7,093 nucleotides of DNA, taken from the NCBI GenBank assembly GCA_021780015.1, contig JAJXZN010000115.1:1-7093 (forward strand), read 5' to 3'. Positions within the stretch are counted from its first letter, which is position 1, and each line of letters begins with the position of its first letter. The stretch is from Pseudomonadota bacterium. Lineage in GTDB: Bacteria; Pseudomonadota; Alphaproteobacteria; Rhizobiales; Beijerinckiaceae. The position numbers and the translations under genes were made by a program. Below are positions 1 to 5,926 of the stretch, in pieces. The notes beneath the pieces were generated by a model, which was not told the origin of the DNA, did no database searches, and saw nothing but the letters and a program-made list of their open reading frames with translations.

Positions 1-327
1 TCCGATCTCGTAGGGTTTGAGCATGTGCGTCTCGATCAGCAGCGCGGGGCGGTTCTGCAGCGCGGCGTAGCCGGTGGAGAAGCGCGGGCCGGAGCCGAAG
101 TTCACGATGCCCTTGCGCGGGTCGCGGCCGTCCTTGAACTCCAGGTAGATCGAGGCGAGGTGGCCGCGCTTTTCGTACGCCGGAATCGCCTCGGTCATCA
201 GCGCTGCAACCTTCACGCCGATATCGACGGCGCGCCAGACGAAGGGCGTCTGGCCGAGACCATTCATCGTCTTGATGAGACGCGGATAGGCAAGGTGTCC
301 GGTCAAGAGCAGAATGCGTTCGGTCAT
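1..327 (-). CDS. DUF6513 protein N-terminus joined in frame to an M14 carboxypeptidase-like C-terminus (partial, probably chimeric)
   Basis: The frame starts at ATG 327-325 and stays open to the window edge (109 codons). Residues 1-48, from MTERILLLTGHLAYPRL to DIGVKVAALMTEAI, match what I know as the start of DUF6513, a dihydropteroate-synthase-related family found next to C1-cofactor genes in methylotrophs. From residue 49 (PAYEKRGHLASIYLEF) the text no longer looks like that family. It resembles the end of an M14 zinc carboxypeptidase, with ALLIETHMLKPY as the likely catalytic-Glu region. Codon use changes at the same point: 36 of 48 codons end in G or C before it and 58 of 61 after it. 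The start lies 20 bases beyond the stop of the kinase gene, so the DUF6513 part fits as the next operon member. The N-terminal call is fairly sure, the M14 call less so. A true fusion is possible but less likely than a misjoin. Confidence 0.6.
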   Translation of the reverse strand, partial: MTERILLLTGHLAYPRLIKTMNGLGQTPFVWRAVDIGVKVAALMTEAIPAYEKRGHLASIYLEFKDGRDPRKGIVNFGSGPRFSTGYAALQNRPALLIETHMLKPYEIG

Positions 328-347
328 CAGGCGATGTCGCGTCTCGG

Positions 348-983
348 TTAAGCGCGCCGCGGCTGCAGGCCGGGGATGTGTCGGCGCAGAAATTTCGTCG
401 GCGCGTCAGGCAACGCACTGGGTCCGGCAATGAAGATATCAGCGCCGCTCGCCGCGGCAAAATGCGGGAAGAGACGATCGGTCAGCCCGGCATTGGCAAG
501 GTCGGCAAGCGACAGATCGGCGTCGGGGTCGACGGGCGCGCTTTTGATGAGCAGCAGCTGTTCGGCGCGCAATTGCGCCGCAAGCCAGGCCGCGAGCGTG
601 TCGGAGGTCACGTCCCATGATTTCGGCAGCGGCGAAGCAAGCGCCATGGCGGCGGGCGCCCAGCAGGCGACGCGGCCGGTACGCAAGGCCCGGCCGATCG
701 CCGCCGAAGTTTCGGCCATCGCCAGGCGCGGCCAGAGCGCCGCCAAAGCCAGTCCATATTGCTCCATGGCGACGAGCGCAATCTGATGCGCAGCATCGTC
801 GTCGAAACGCATCGTTTTTTGCATGCCACGAACGGCATCGGCAAAGCCGCCGCCGCCCGGCACGATGACGAGCGGATCGGGATAAAGATCGAGCGCCTCG
901 AGCCAGCCGGTCAAGAGAGGCGTATCGGCCAAGCTGCCACCAAGCTTGACCACCAGCGGGCGCGGCGCTCGGCGTGCGGCCAT
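348..983 (-). CDS. Amino-acid-kinase family protein, possible methanofuran-pathway kinase (MfnE-like)
   Basis: This 211-aa cytoplasmic protein has the amino-acid-kinase fold signature. A Lys-Gly-Gly-Ser nucleotide-binding motif is at residues 13-17 (VVKLGGSL), a glycine-rich loop at 43-48 (GGGGFA), a substrate/ATP segment WDVTSDTLAAWLA at 123-135, and LLLIKSAPVD near 143-152 with its Lys at 147. The archaeal enzyme MfnE, which phosphorylates (5-(aminomethyl)furan-3-yl)methyl phosphate, belongs to this superfamily. With MfnB encoded just upstream on the same strand, that role is a reasonable inference; I cannot exclude another small substrate. No strong Shine-Dalgarno precedes ATG 983. The nearest upstream ATG (near 997) meets a stop after three codons, which supports 983. 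The gene is separated from the mfnB-folB gene by about 175 bases of repeats, so the two may share a transcript that is processed or attenuated between them. Confidence 0.85.
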   Translation of the reverse strand: MAARRAPRPLVVKLGGSLADTPLLTGWLEALDLYPDPLVIVPGGGGFADAVRGMQKTMRFDDDAAHQIALVAMEQYGLALAALWPRLAMAETSAAIGRALRTGRVACWAPAAMALASPLPKSWDVTSDTLAAWLAAQLRAEQLLLIKSAPVDPDADLSLADLANAGLTDRLFPHFAAASGADIFIAGPSALPDAPTKFLRRHIPGLQPRRA

Positions 984-1046
984 CTCAGATCGACATGCGC
1001 GTTAGAGACGACGTCGCCCGGCAGAAGTTCTTCGATCTTTTTGATC

Positions 1047-1094
1047 GCATTGAATTGATGCGAAAACCGCGTCGCACGTTTCGGTCCGATCTCT
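1047..1094. repeat. Degenerate palindromic intergenic repeat, copy A
   Basis: The core at 1061-1090 (beginning cgaaaaccgc) matches copy B at 1127-1156 in 27 of 30 positions, with a 66-bp offset. All three differences are G/T exchanges, spaced seven bases apart. The outer arms have decayed, so this copy folds less well than copy B. It resembles the gagcatg...ccgaaaa...ttttcgg palindromes scattered between genes in many Hyphomicrobiales genomes; that family assignment is from memory. It lies between two co-directional genes and does not contain a credible coding frame. Confidence 0.65.
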
Positions 1095-1112
1095 TCGCAA
1101 GTCTTTTGCATC

Positions 1113-1160
1113 GCATCGGCTTAATCCGAAAACCGCTTCGCACTTTTCGGGCCGATGCTC
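1113..1160. repeat. Palindromic intergenic repeat, copy B
   Basis: The arms are gcatcggc (1113-1120) and gccgatgc (1151-1158). The inner arms are ccgaaaa (1126-1132) and ttttcgg (1144-1150), with an unpaired ttaat on one side and an 11-base loop. As RNA it would form a 15-bp stem with one bulge, starting directly after the stop codon of the mfnB-folB gene. No T-run follows in the direction of transcription, so it is more likely a REP-like or RNA-processing element than an intrinsic terminator, though it could lower read-through into the kinase gene. Confidence 0.75.
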
Positions 1161-2323
1161 TAGCCGCTGGATTTTGCGGCGAGGTCAGCAAAGAGTTGGT
1201 GCAGCTTGCCGGCCTGGCTCGCCCGGGCGCGGCTGATCTCGATCCCGACGCTGCCGTCGATCACGTCGAGCTTTTCGACGCGGACTTTGATCGCGACGAG
1301 GCGCGGATGCGCCAGCAGCGCATCGGCGACACGCTCGGCAACGGTCTCGACGAGATCGACATGGCCGCGCGAGAACACGAGACGGATGGTATCGACGATC
1401 ACGTCATACGAGAAGACATCGCGCATATCCTCGGCGAGATGGCCGGCGCGGCGCACGTCGGCGTCGATGTTGAAGCGCACGCGCTGAGTCTTGTTGCGCT
1501 CGAAATCGTAAGCGCCGATCGAAACCGCCAGCACGAGATCGTGGACGAAAACGCGGTCTGTCTCGACCGCTTCATCGCGGCCGGGCGCATAGCCGCGCGC
1601 CGATAAGAGCCGCCAGTCGACCTTGAATTCGTCGCCGAGATCGGCGGCGCTGTTTTCGCGCGGAATGAGATCGCGGATCAGGCGTACCTGCGCGGCATCG
1701 ATCGTTTTTGCCCGGTCCTTGCCGCTGCACAGAGCGCCGCGAAAGCCGAGCAGATCGGGGCCGATCGGCAGCAGGCGCGCGATGTCGGGGGCTTCGAGCG
1801 AGCCGGCGAGGCCGGCGCTCAAGCCGGCCGCATGGGCGAGGTCGAGGAAGCGCTGCAAAGCGGAAATGTCGAGATGGTCGATCAGCCGCTTTCCGTCCTT
1901 GCCGGCCGTATCGAGCATGACGCCCTTGAACCCGGCCGCGCTGAGACGCGGGATGAGCGCAAGATTGGCGCCCTGATCGGCAAAGAGCACGGCGATGAGT
2001 TTTGTCTGCGCCGCGATCGGTTTCACCGCATCGATCAAGGCATCGGTCTCGCCAGGAAAGAGGCCGACTTTCACGTAATCGACGCCGGTTGCCGCAATTT
2101 CCCGCGCCGCGGCGGCAAGCTCCGCGGGCAAGGCAAGGTTTCCGGCAACTGCGCTCACCGGCCGGCGCTTGCCGACCGCCGCGACAACGGCGCGGATCGC
2201 CGCGGCATTGAGCGCGCCAAGAGGCGCCGCCGCCGGGTCCTTCAGGTCAAGAATATCGGCGCCTTCGATCAGCGCGATTTCGGCTTCCGCCGCGTCGGCG
2301 ACGCTCGCAAGCATCAGCGTCAT
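1160..2323 (-). CDS. mfnB: Fused (5-formylfuran-3-yl)methyl phosphate synthase (MfnB) and dihydroneopterin aldolase (FolB-like)
   Basis: The protein has 387 aa and two domains. Residues 1 to about 222 are MfnB (DUF556), which condenses two glyceraldehyde-3-phosphate molecules into the furan precursor of methanofuran. Lys28 (DILDLKDP) and Lys85 (DYVKVGLF) match the conserved lysines 27 and 85 of the Methanocaldococcus enzyme. Lys142 lies in DTAGKDGKRL, and the family motif GLAGSL...LLGFRGALC spans 171-199. Residues about 255-365 are a FolB-type dihydroneopterin aldolase, which cleaves dihydroneopterin to 6-hydroxymethyl-dihydropterin. Its expected residues are present: Glu275 (YDFE), Tyr306 (FSYD), Glu326 (LVETVAER) and Lys351 (VRVEK). 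A linker of about 30 residues joins them. One polypeptide would thus serve the methanofuran and pterin (folate or H4MPT) branches. ATG 2323 is preceded by GGAGAG ten bases upstream; ATG 2314 is an alternative start. A separate promoter in 2324-2408 is possible but I see only weak boxes. Confidence 0.9.
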   Translation of the reverse strand: MTLMLASVADAAEAEIALIEGADILDLKDPAAAPLGALNAAAIRAVVAAVGKRRPVSAVAGNLALPAELAAAAREIAATGVDYVKVGLFPGETDALIDAVKPIAAQTKLIAVLFADQGANLALIPRLSAAGFKGVMLDTAGKDGKRLIDHLDISALQRFLDLAHAAGLSAGLAGSLEAPDIARLLPIGPDLLGFRGALCSGKDRAKTIDAAQVRLIRDLIPRENSAADLGDEFKVDWRLLSARGYAPGRDEAVETDRVFVHDLVLAVSIGAYDFERNKTQRVRFNIDADVRRAGHLAEDMRDVFSYDVIVDTIRLVFSRGHVDLVETVAERVADALLAHPRLVAIKVRVEKLDVIDGSVGIEISRARASQAGKLHQLFADLAAKSSG

Positions 2324-2408
2324 CGGGCACCAACTCTCCGCGGCGGCAAGCGGCCGCCTGATCTTCGGCCTTCTCTATACGACAAGGCGTTCGAGGCCAA
2401 TTCTGGGG

Positions 2409-2960
2409 TCAGGGGCGGGGGAAAGGAACCTGTTCTTTCAGCGGATAGCCGCTGGCTTCCCAGCCCTGGGTACCCTCCTGATACCAAAGCACATGGGCAT
2501 AGCCCAGCGTTTTGGCGCGCTTGGCGGCGTTCCAGGACATCCAGCAATGGTGCGAGCAATAGAAGACGAGCGGTCGGGCAAGGTCGCCGCCGCTCGCCTG
2601 TTTCAGCCCGCGGCGGAAATAATCCAGCGTCACCGGCGCCAGCGCACCATAGCCGGTATCCGGCAGCCAAATGCTGCCAGGAATGTCGAAACGCGGCTTA
2701 TCGCGCCAGAGCGTGCCGGGCGCGAGGCCGGCAGGCTTCGGCGCTTGCGGCAGGACATCGACGAAGGCCGCGGCCTTCTTTTCCCAAAGGGCATGCGCTT
2801 CGGCAACGCTCAAAGCCGGCTGGCCGTCGAGCGTCGCAGGCACCGTCCCGCGAAAGTCGGACATCCGGTAGCCGGCGGGCTCCGGCGCCGCCTGATCGGC
2901 CTGGGCGGCCGCGGCCGAAAGACACAGAAACAAAATGGCGGCGAAACGGCTCGATCTCAT
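2409..2960 (-). CDS. Secreted CXXXCW-motif rhodanese-like protein associated with PQQ-dependent catabolism
   Basis: This 183-aa protein begins with a signal peptide (RSSRFAAILFLCLSAAAAQA, likely cut after residue 21), so it acts in the periplasm. The body is a rhodanese-like fold. The hallmark FYCSHHCWMSWNAAKRA at 133-149 places Cys135 and Cys139-Trp140 where this family (TIGR03865) has its CXXXCW signature. Cys135 sits where rhodanese carries its catalytic Cys. Family members co-occur with PQQ-dependent alcohol dehydrogenases and SoxYZ-like carriers; their reaction is not known, and a role in redox or sulfur transfer is inferred from the cysteines. ATG 2960 follows GGGGAG at a 7-base spacing, 20 bases after the tetR stop, so it is probably cotranscribed with the regulator. 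The SoxYZ-like carrier and metallohydrolase that normally accompany it are encoded divergently. Confidence 0.88.
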   Translation of the reverse strand: MRSSRFAAILFLCLSAAAAQADQAAPEPAGYRMSDFRGTVPATLDGQPALSVAEAHALWEKKAAAFVDVLPQAPKPAGLAPGTLWRDKPRFDIPGSIWLPDTGYGALAPVTLDYFRRGLKQASGGDLARPLVFYCSHHCWMSWNAAKRAKTLGYAHVLWYQEGTQGWEASGYPLKEQVPFPRP

Positions 2961-2980
2961 CCTAGGGCTCCCCGGCTCTT

Positions 2981-3544
2981 TTATTCCAAACTTTTGCGCA
3001 GCGCTGCCAGCGTTTCGTGGAAGCCCGGCGGGCCGCCGAGCAGGCGTTCCATCATCAGCGCCCCCTCAAGCGTCGCGACGACCAGCCGCGCCGACTGCGC
3101 CGGTTCGACGTCCGCGCCGATCGTGCCATTGGCGCGGCCCTCGGCAAGGATACGCTGCAACCAGGCAATATGCCGGCGGAAGAAAATCGCGATGCCGTCG
3201 CGCATGCGTTCGGGCAAGATCGCGAGTTCCGACGCCATCGCCGCGGCAAGACAGCCCTGCTCCTGCTCGAGTCCATGCAGATAGAGACTGGCATAGGCCT
3301 CGACGCGCGCCAGGCCGTCCTCACTGTCGGCGACGATCGTCTCCAGTGCGCGGTCATAGCGCGCGCTATAGGCCTCGATCAGCGCGGCGCCGAGGTCTTC
3401 CTTGGTCGGGAAATGATGATGGATGCTCGCCTTGCGCAGGCCGACAGCCTCGGCAAGGTCGGCATAGCTGAAACCGGACCAGCCGCGCTGGCGCACCAGA
3501 ACCTCGGCTTCGCCCACCAATTTGTCGCGCGTATCGGGAAGCAT
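2981..3544 (-). CDS. TetR/AcrR family transcriptional regulator
   Basis: The 187-aa protein has the TetR layout. An N-terminal DNA-binding domain covers residues about 5-50, with helix-turn-helix signature YADLAEAVGLRKASIHHHFPTK, and a helical C-terminal effector domain (about 60-187) is of unknown ligand. The start at ATG 3544 is weakly supported by a GTAGGT element, which itself overlaps a candidate operator (3554-3567); repressor binding there would block its own expression. A second similar site lies in front of the divergent AhpD-like gene. The divergent pairing with a carboxymuconolactone-decarboxylase family gene is common for TetR regulators sensing reactive electrophiles or peroxides. 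That ligand class is inference, and an alcohol- or aldehyde-derived signal is equally plausible given the relay genes downstream. Confidence 0.92.
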   Translation of the reverse strand: MLPDTRDKLVGEAEVLVRQRGWSGFSYADLAEAVGLRKASIHHHFPTKEDLGAALIEAYSARYDRALETIVADSEDGLARVEAYASLYLHGLEQEQGCLAAAMASELAILPERMRDGIAIFFRRHIAWLQRILAEGRANGTIGADVEPAQSARLVVATLEGALMMERLLGGPPGFHETLAALRKSLE

Positions 3545-3553
3545 AGTTTACCT

Positions 3554-3567
3554 ACCTACTGATAGGC
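3554..3567. promoter_or_regulatory. Candidate TetR operator O1 (tetR side)
   Basis: ACCTACTGATAGGC is an imperfect palindrome (half sites ACCTAC and, on the other strand, GCCTAT). It begins 9 bases upstream of the tetR start codon. It overlaps the only purine-rich candidate ribosome site. A TTGACG -35-like box for tetR lies on the minus strand at 3573-3578; the best -10 placement (TAGGTA, 3549-3554) is poor. It matches site O2 in the form ACCKACTRRWAGGY. Binding by the neighbouring TetR protein is inferred. Confidence 0.6.
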
Positions 3568-3603
3568 AGAGCCGTCAAGCCGAAGAAAAGGCGACGCGCC
3601 GGA

Positions 3604-3632
3604 TTGACGATCACCAAACTACCGACTAGAAG
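3604..3632 (+). promoter_or_regulatory. Predicted sigma-70-type promoter of the AhpD-like/metallohydrolase operon
   Basis: A -35 box TTGACG (3604-3609, 5 of 6 to consensus) and a -10 box TAGAAG (3627-3632, 4 of 6) are separated by 17 bases. The predicted start near 3639 gives a leader of about 16 bases containing the AGAGGAGA ribosome site at 3643-3650. The -10 lies inside operator O2, the expected layout for repression by promoter occlusion. Confidence 0.5.
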
Positions 3633-3634
3633 GT
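3621..3634. promoter_or_regulatory. Candidate TetR operator O2 (plus-strand operon side)
   Basis: ACCGACTAGAAGGT is an imperfect palindrome centred on CTAG (half sites ACCGAC and, on the other strand, ACCTTC). It has the same length and pattern as O1, 67 bases away. A wider inverted pair CTACC (3619-3623) and GGTAG (3632-3636) extends it. It covers the predicted -10 of the rightward promoter. Confidence 0.6.
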
Positions 3635-3654
3635 AGGGAACTAGAGGAGAGAGA

Positions 3655-4005
3655 ATGACCCAGCGGATGGTAGATTGGGCGGGGTACCGCCAGCAGCTCG
3701 GCAGGACGCTCGAGGGCATAGCCGAGATCAGCCCCGACCTTCTCAAGGGCAACGACGTCCTGTCCAAGGCGGCACCGACGCCCGCTACGCTCGACGCGAA
3801 GACGCGGGAACTGATTGCGCTTGCCGTCGCCGTGACGACACGCTGCGACGGCTGCATTGCCTTCCATACCGAGGCGGCGCGCAAAGCCGGCGCGACGAAA
3901 GCGCAGCTCGTCGAGGCGCTCGGTGTCGCCATAGCCCTCAACGAGGGTGCGGCGCTGATCTATTCGGCTCGCGCCGTCGATGCTTTCGACAGCACGGCAG
4001 GCTAA
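3655..4005 (+). CDS. Carboxymuconolactone decarboxylase / AhpD-like family protein
   Basis: This 116-aa single-domain protein has the AhpD-type active-site pattern: Glu52 (RELIALAV), then Cys64-Asp-Gly-Cys67 and His71 in TTRCDGCIAFHTEAARKAGA, followed by the helix QLVEALGVAIALNEG. This matches the Glu...CXXC...His proton-relay site of the alkylhydroperoxidase branch rather than true muconolactone decarboxylases, so a thiol-dependent (hydro)peroxidase or disulfide reductase activity is likely. No signal peptide is present and it should be cytoplasmic, unlike the next two products. ATG 3655 is preceded by a good AGAGGAGA site. It is the first gene of the TetR-controlled operon, 33 bases before the metallohydrolase gene. 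Its link to the quinoprotein relay is positional only. Confidence 0.9.
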   Translation: MTQRMVDWAGYRQQLGRTLEGIAEISPDLLKGNDVLSKAAPTPATLDAKTRELIALAVAVTTRCDGCIAFHTEAARKAGATKAQLVEALGVAIALNEGAALIYSARAVDAFDSTAG

Positions 4006-4038
4006 GGTGGCCAAGCGGCGGCGAAGCACGGAGGCTTG

Positions 4039-4998
4039 ATGGCAAAGCATCCGACCTGGCTCACGGCGCTGACGCTCCTCGCCCTCACTCTGCTGGGCAG
4101 TCTTGGCCTGGCCCATGGCGAAGGCGCCGCAATCACGCCGCTGCCGGTCCGCGAGATTGCGCCTGGTGTCTATGCGCATCAGGCGCCGGTGACGGCGATG
4201 AATGCGGCAAGCGGCGGCGACATCGCCAATCTCGGCTTCATCGTCGGCGACGAGGCCGTTGCCGTCATCGATACGGGCGGCGCGCGCATCATCGGCGAAC
4301 GGCTGAAAAAAGCGATCGAAGCCGTGACGCGGAAGCCGGTCCGCTATGTCATCAATACGCATGAGCATCCCGACCATATTTTCGGCAATGCCGCCTTTGC
4401 CGCGCCCGGGGTGATCTTCGTCGGTCACATGAATCTGCCGCGCGCCATGGCCGAGCGCGGCCCGGCCTATCTTGCGACATGGCGGCGCGTGATGACGCCG
4501 GCTCTCGTTGACGGCATCAAGCTTGTGCCGCCGACGCTGCTTGTCAGCCCCGGCAAGGATGTGCGTCTCGATCTGGGTCATCGCCTGATCGATCTGCGCG
4601 CCTGGCCGCCGATGCACACGGATTGCGACGTGACCATCTTCGACGAGAAGACAGCGACCTTGTTTACCGGCGATCTCGTCTTTCTGCAGCATGTGCCGGT
4701 CGTCGACGCCAGCGTTCTCGGTTGGATGAGGGCCATGCCGGCGCTGGCGAAAATCCCAGCCAAACGGGTCGTGCCCGGACATGGGACCGTCGATGTCGAC
4801 TGGCCGCAGGCGCTCGCAGCGGAAAAAACTTATTTCACCAAACTGACGCAGGATTTGCGGGGATTCATCGCGCGCGGCGCGGACATTAACCAGGCAGCCA
4901 AAGAGGCCGGCCAGTCGGAAGCCTCGAAATGGCAGCTCTTCGGCATCTATAACCCGCGCAACGCCACCGCCGGCTACGCCGAACTCGAATGGCAGTGA
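4039..4998 (+). CDS. Secreted SoxH-like MBL-fold zinc metallohydrolase of the quinoprotein relay family
   Basis: The 319-aa product has a signal peptide (hydrophobic core about residues 8-25) and a metallo-beta-lactamase domain. Metal ligands are visible: His108, His110, Asp112 and His113 in NTHEHPDHIFGN, His183 in WPPMHTDCDV, Asp202 in LFTGDLVF and His248 in VVPGHG. Overall text resembles SoxH-related proteins annotated as quinoprotein relay system zinc metallohydrolases, which accompany PQQ-dependent alcohol dehydrogenases. I cannot decide between subfamilies 1 and 2. A likely job is hydrolysing a thioester or similar adduct from the SoxYZ-like carrier encoded next; this is inference. I chose ATG 4039 rather than the in-frame TTG at 4036 because GGAGG at 4030-4034 leaves 4 bases of spacing to ATG and only 1 to TTG. 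Confidence 0.88.
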   Translation: MAKHPTWLTALTLLALTLLGSLGLAHGEGAAITPLPVREIAPGVYAHQAPVTAMNAASGGDIANLGFIVGDEAVAVIDTGGARIIGERLKKAIEAVTRKPVRYVINTHEHPDHIFGNAAFAAPGVIFVGHMNLPRAMAERGPAYLATWRRVMTPALVDGIKLVPPTLLVSPGKDVRLDLGHRLIDLRAWPPMHTDCDVTIFDEKTATLFTGDLVFLQHVPVVDASVLGWMRAMPALAKIPAKRVVPGHGTVDVDWPQALAAEKTYFTKLTQDLRGFIARGADINQAAKEAGQSEASKWQLFGIYNPRNATAGYAELEWQ

Positions 4999-5013
4999 AG
5001 TCGCGAATGGACG

Positions 5014-5022
5014 TGATATAAT
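5014..5022 (+). promoter_or_regulatory. Extended -10 promoter ahead of the SoxYZ-like carrier gene
   Basis: TGATATAAT is a perfect extended -10 (TGnTATAAT), unusual in this GC-rich sequence, and sits in the 53-base gap after the metallohydrolase stop. Only a weak -35 (GTGAAG, 4995-5000) precedes it, as expected for extended -10 promoters. The implied start near 5029 is followed by the GGGAGAAAGGGAG ribosome site of the next gene. It would let the carrier be made independently of the TetR-controlled promoter. Confidence 0.5.
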
Positions 5023-5051
5023 ACAGGCTAGGGAGAAAGGGAGAAACGACC

Positions 5052-5894
5052 ATGCGCAGATGGCAAGGACTGGCGGCTACGGCCGCAATCATGGCTTTAG
5101 GTTGCGTGGCTCTGTCGCCGGCACGGGCCGCCAATGCGTCTCCAGGCGAGACCTGGAAGGGCCTCGTCGATGCACTGTTCCCGCATCAGACGCTGACCGA
5201 AGACGGGACGATCATCAAGCTCGGCACGCCGCTGTCGGCGGAAGATGCGGCGCTGGTGCCGGTGACTTTGCACATGAATTACACCGATCCCGATCTGCCG
5301 CTGAGCGATCCGCACCGGGTGAAGAAGGTGACGCTTGTCATCGATGAAAATCCTTCGCCGGTCGCGGCCGTTTTCGAACTCGGCCCCAAGAGCGATGTCA
5401 CCAAAATCGAGACGCGCGTGCGCGTCAATCAGAACACCAAGATCCATGCGGTCGCCGAGACCGTCGACGGCAAGCTCTATGTCAGCGAATCCTTCGTTGC
5501 CGCAGCCGGGGGCTGCTCGGCACCTAGTGGTGGGATGGATACGGCGGGTGGGCCGCCCCTCGGCACGATCCGCCTGCGTGGCATCAAGCCGGAATATGTC
5601 AACGCCGATGCGCGCCGCAAGGAAGCAGTGGTCATGATCAAACATCCCAACAATACCGGGATGCAAATGAACGCGGCGACGCACCTCTATGTCCCGGCGC
5701 GCTATATCGAGGCCCTGCGGGTGAGCCAGGGCAATGATCTGATCTTCGCGGTAACCGGCGGCATCTCGATCTCGGAGGATCCGAATTTCCGCTTCGATTA
5801 TCTTTCGAACGGTTCCGCCGAGATGAAAATCACGGCCGCCGATACGAAGGGCACAAAGTTCGCCAAGGACGGCGCCGTCGGACCCGCCATGTAA
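5052..5894 (+). CDS. Quinoprotein dehydrogenase-associated SoxYZ-like carrier protein
   Basis: This 280-aa secreted protein has a signal peptide (MRRWQGLAATAAIMALGC..., likely cut after SPARA at residue 26). It fuses a SoxY-like domain (about 30-165) to a SoxZ-like domain (about 175-275). The SoxY-type swinging arm AAGGCSAPSGG at 151-161 places the carrier cysteine at Cys155, inside the chain rather than at a C-terminus because SoxZ follows. The SoxZ part shows IKHPNNTGMQMN at 196-207. In true Sox systems this cysteine carries sulfur intermediates; in this family (TIGR04557) the cargo is not established, and a covalently held oxidation intermediate of a PQQ dehydrogenase is a hypothesis. Start choice is supported by GGGAG purines before ATG 5052. 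It follows the metallohydrolase by 53 bases, probably forming one functional unit with it and the CXXXCW protein. Confidence 0.9.
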   Translation: MRRWQGLAATAAIMALGCVALSPARAANASPGETWKGLVDALFPHQTLTEDGTIIKLGTPLSAEDAALVPVTLHMNYTDPDLPLSDPHRVKKVTLVIDENPSPVAAVFELGPKSDVTKIETRVRVNQNTKIHAVAETVDGKLYVSESFVAAAGGCSAPSGGMDTAGGPPLGTIRLRGIKPEYVNADARRKEAVVMIKHPNNTGMQMNAATHLYVPARYIEALRVSQGNDLIFAVTGGISISEDPNFRFDYLSNGSAEMKITAADTKGTKFAKDGAVGPAM

Positions 5895-5903
5895 ACCGGC
5901 CAT

Positions 5904-5926
5904 TTAAGCTGCCGCGCGGCGCTTAA
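5904..5926. terminator. Possible bidirectional terminator hairpin between convergent genes
   Basis: Arms ttaagc (5904-5909) and gcttaa (5921-5926) flank a second self-complementary GC core gccgcgcggc (5911-5920), leaving one bulged base. The hairpin lies just after the SoxYZ-like stop and includes the stop codon of the convergent chemotaxis gene. There is no clear T-run on either strand, so termination efficiency may be low or Rho-assisted. Confidence 0.4.

Noticed and set aside
974..1606. A 210-codon plus-strand open frame across the repeats
   Set aside because: It overlaps the FolB domain in antisense and runs through both palindromic repeats. No ribosome site or family motif.
2372..2400. 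Possible promoter for mfnB-folB on the minus strand (TTGGCC at 2395-2400 and TATAGA at 2374-2379)
   Set aside because: The spacing is 15 bases and the -35 is poor; too weak to list as a feature.
1832..3284. Two long plus-strand open frames of about 370 codons (1832-2965 and 2169-3284)
   Set aside because: They lie antisense to mfnB-folB, the CXXXCW gene and tetR, all with recognisable domains. Their translations are Arg/Ala/Pro/Ser-rich and low in motifs, typical of shadow frames in GC-rich DNA.
3619..4782. A 387-codon minus-strand open frame
   Set aside because: It is antisense to the AhpD-like and metallohydrolase genes, whose catalytic motifs are intact. It is rich in Arg, Asp and His with no family resemblance and would cross the divergent promoter.
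5097..5903. A 268-codon minus-strand open frame
   Set aside because: It is an antisense shadow of the SoxYZ-like gene, which has a signal peptide, swinging-arm cysteine and good ribosome site.
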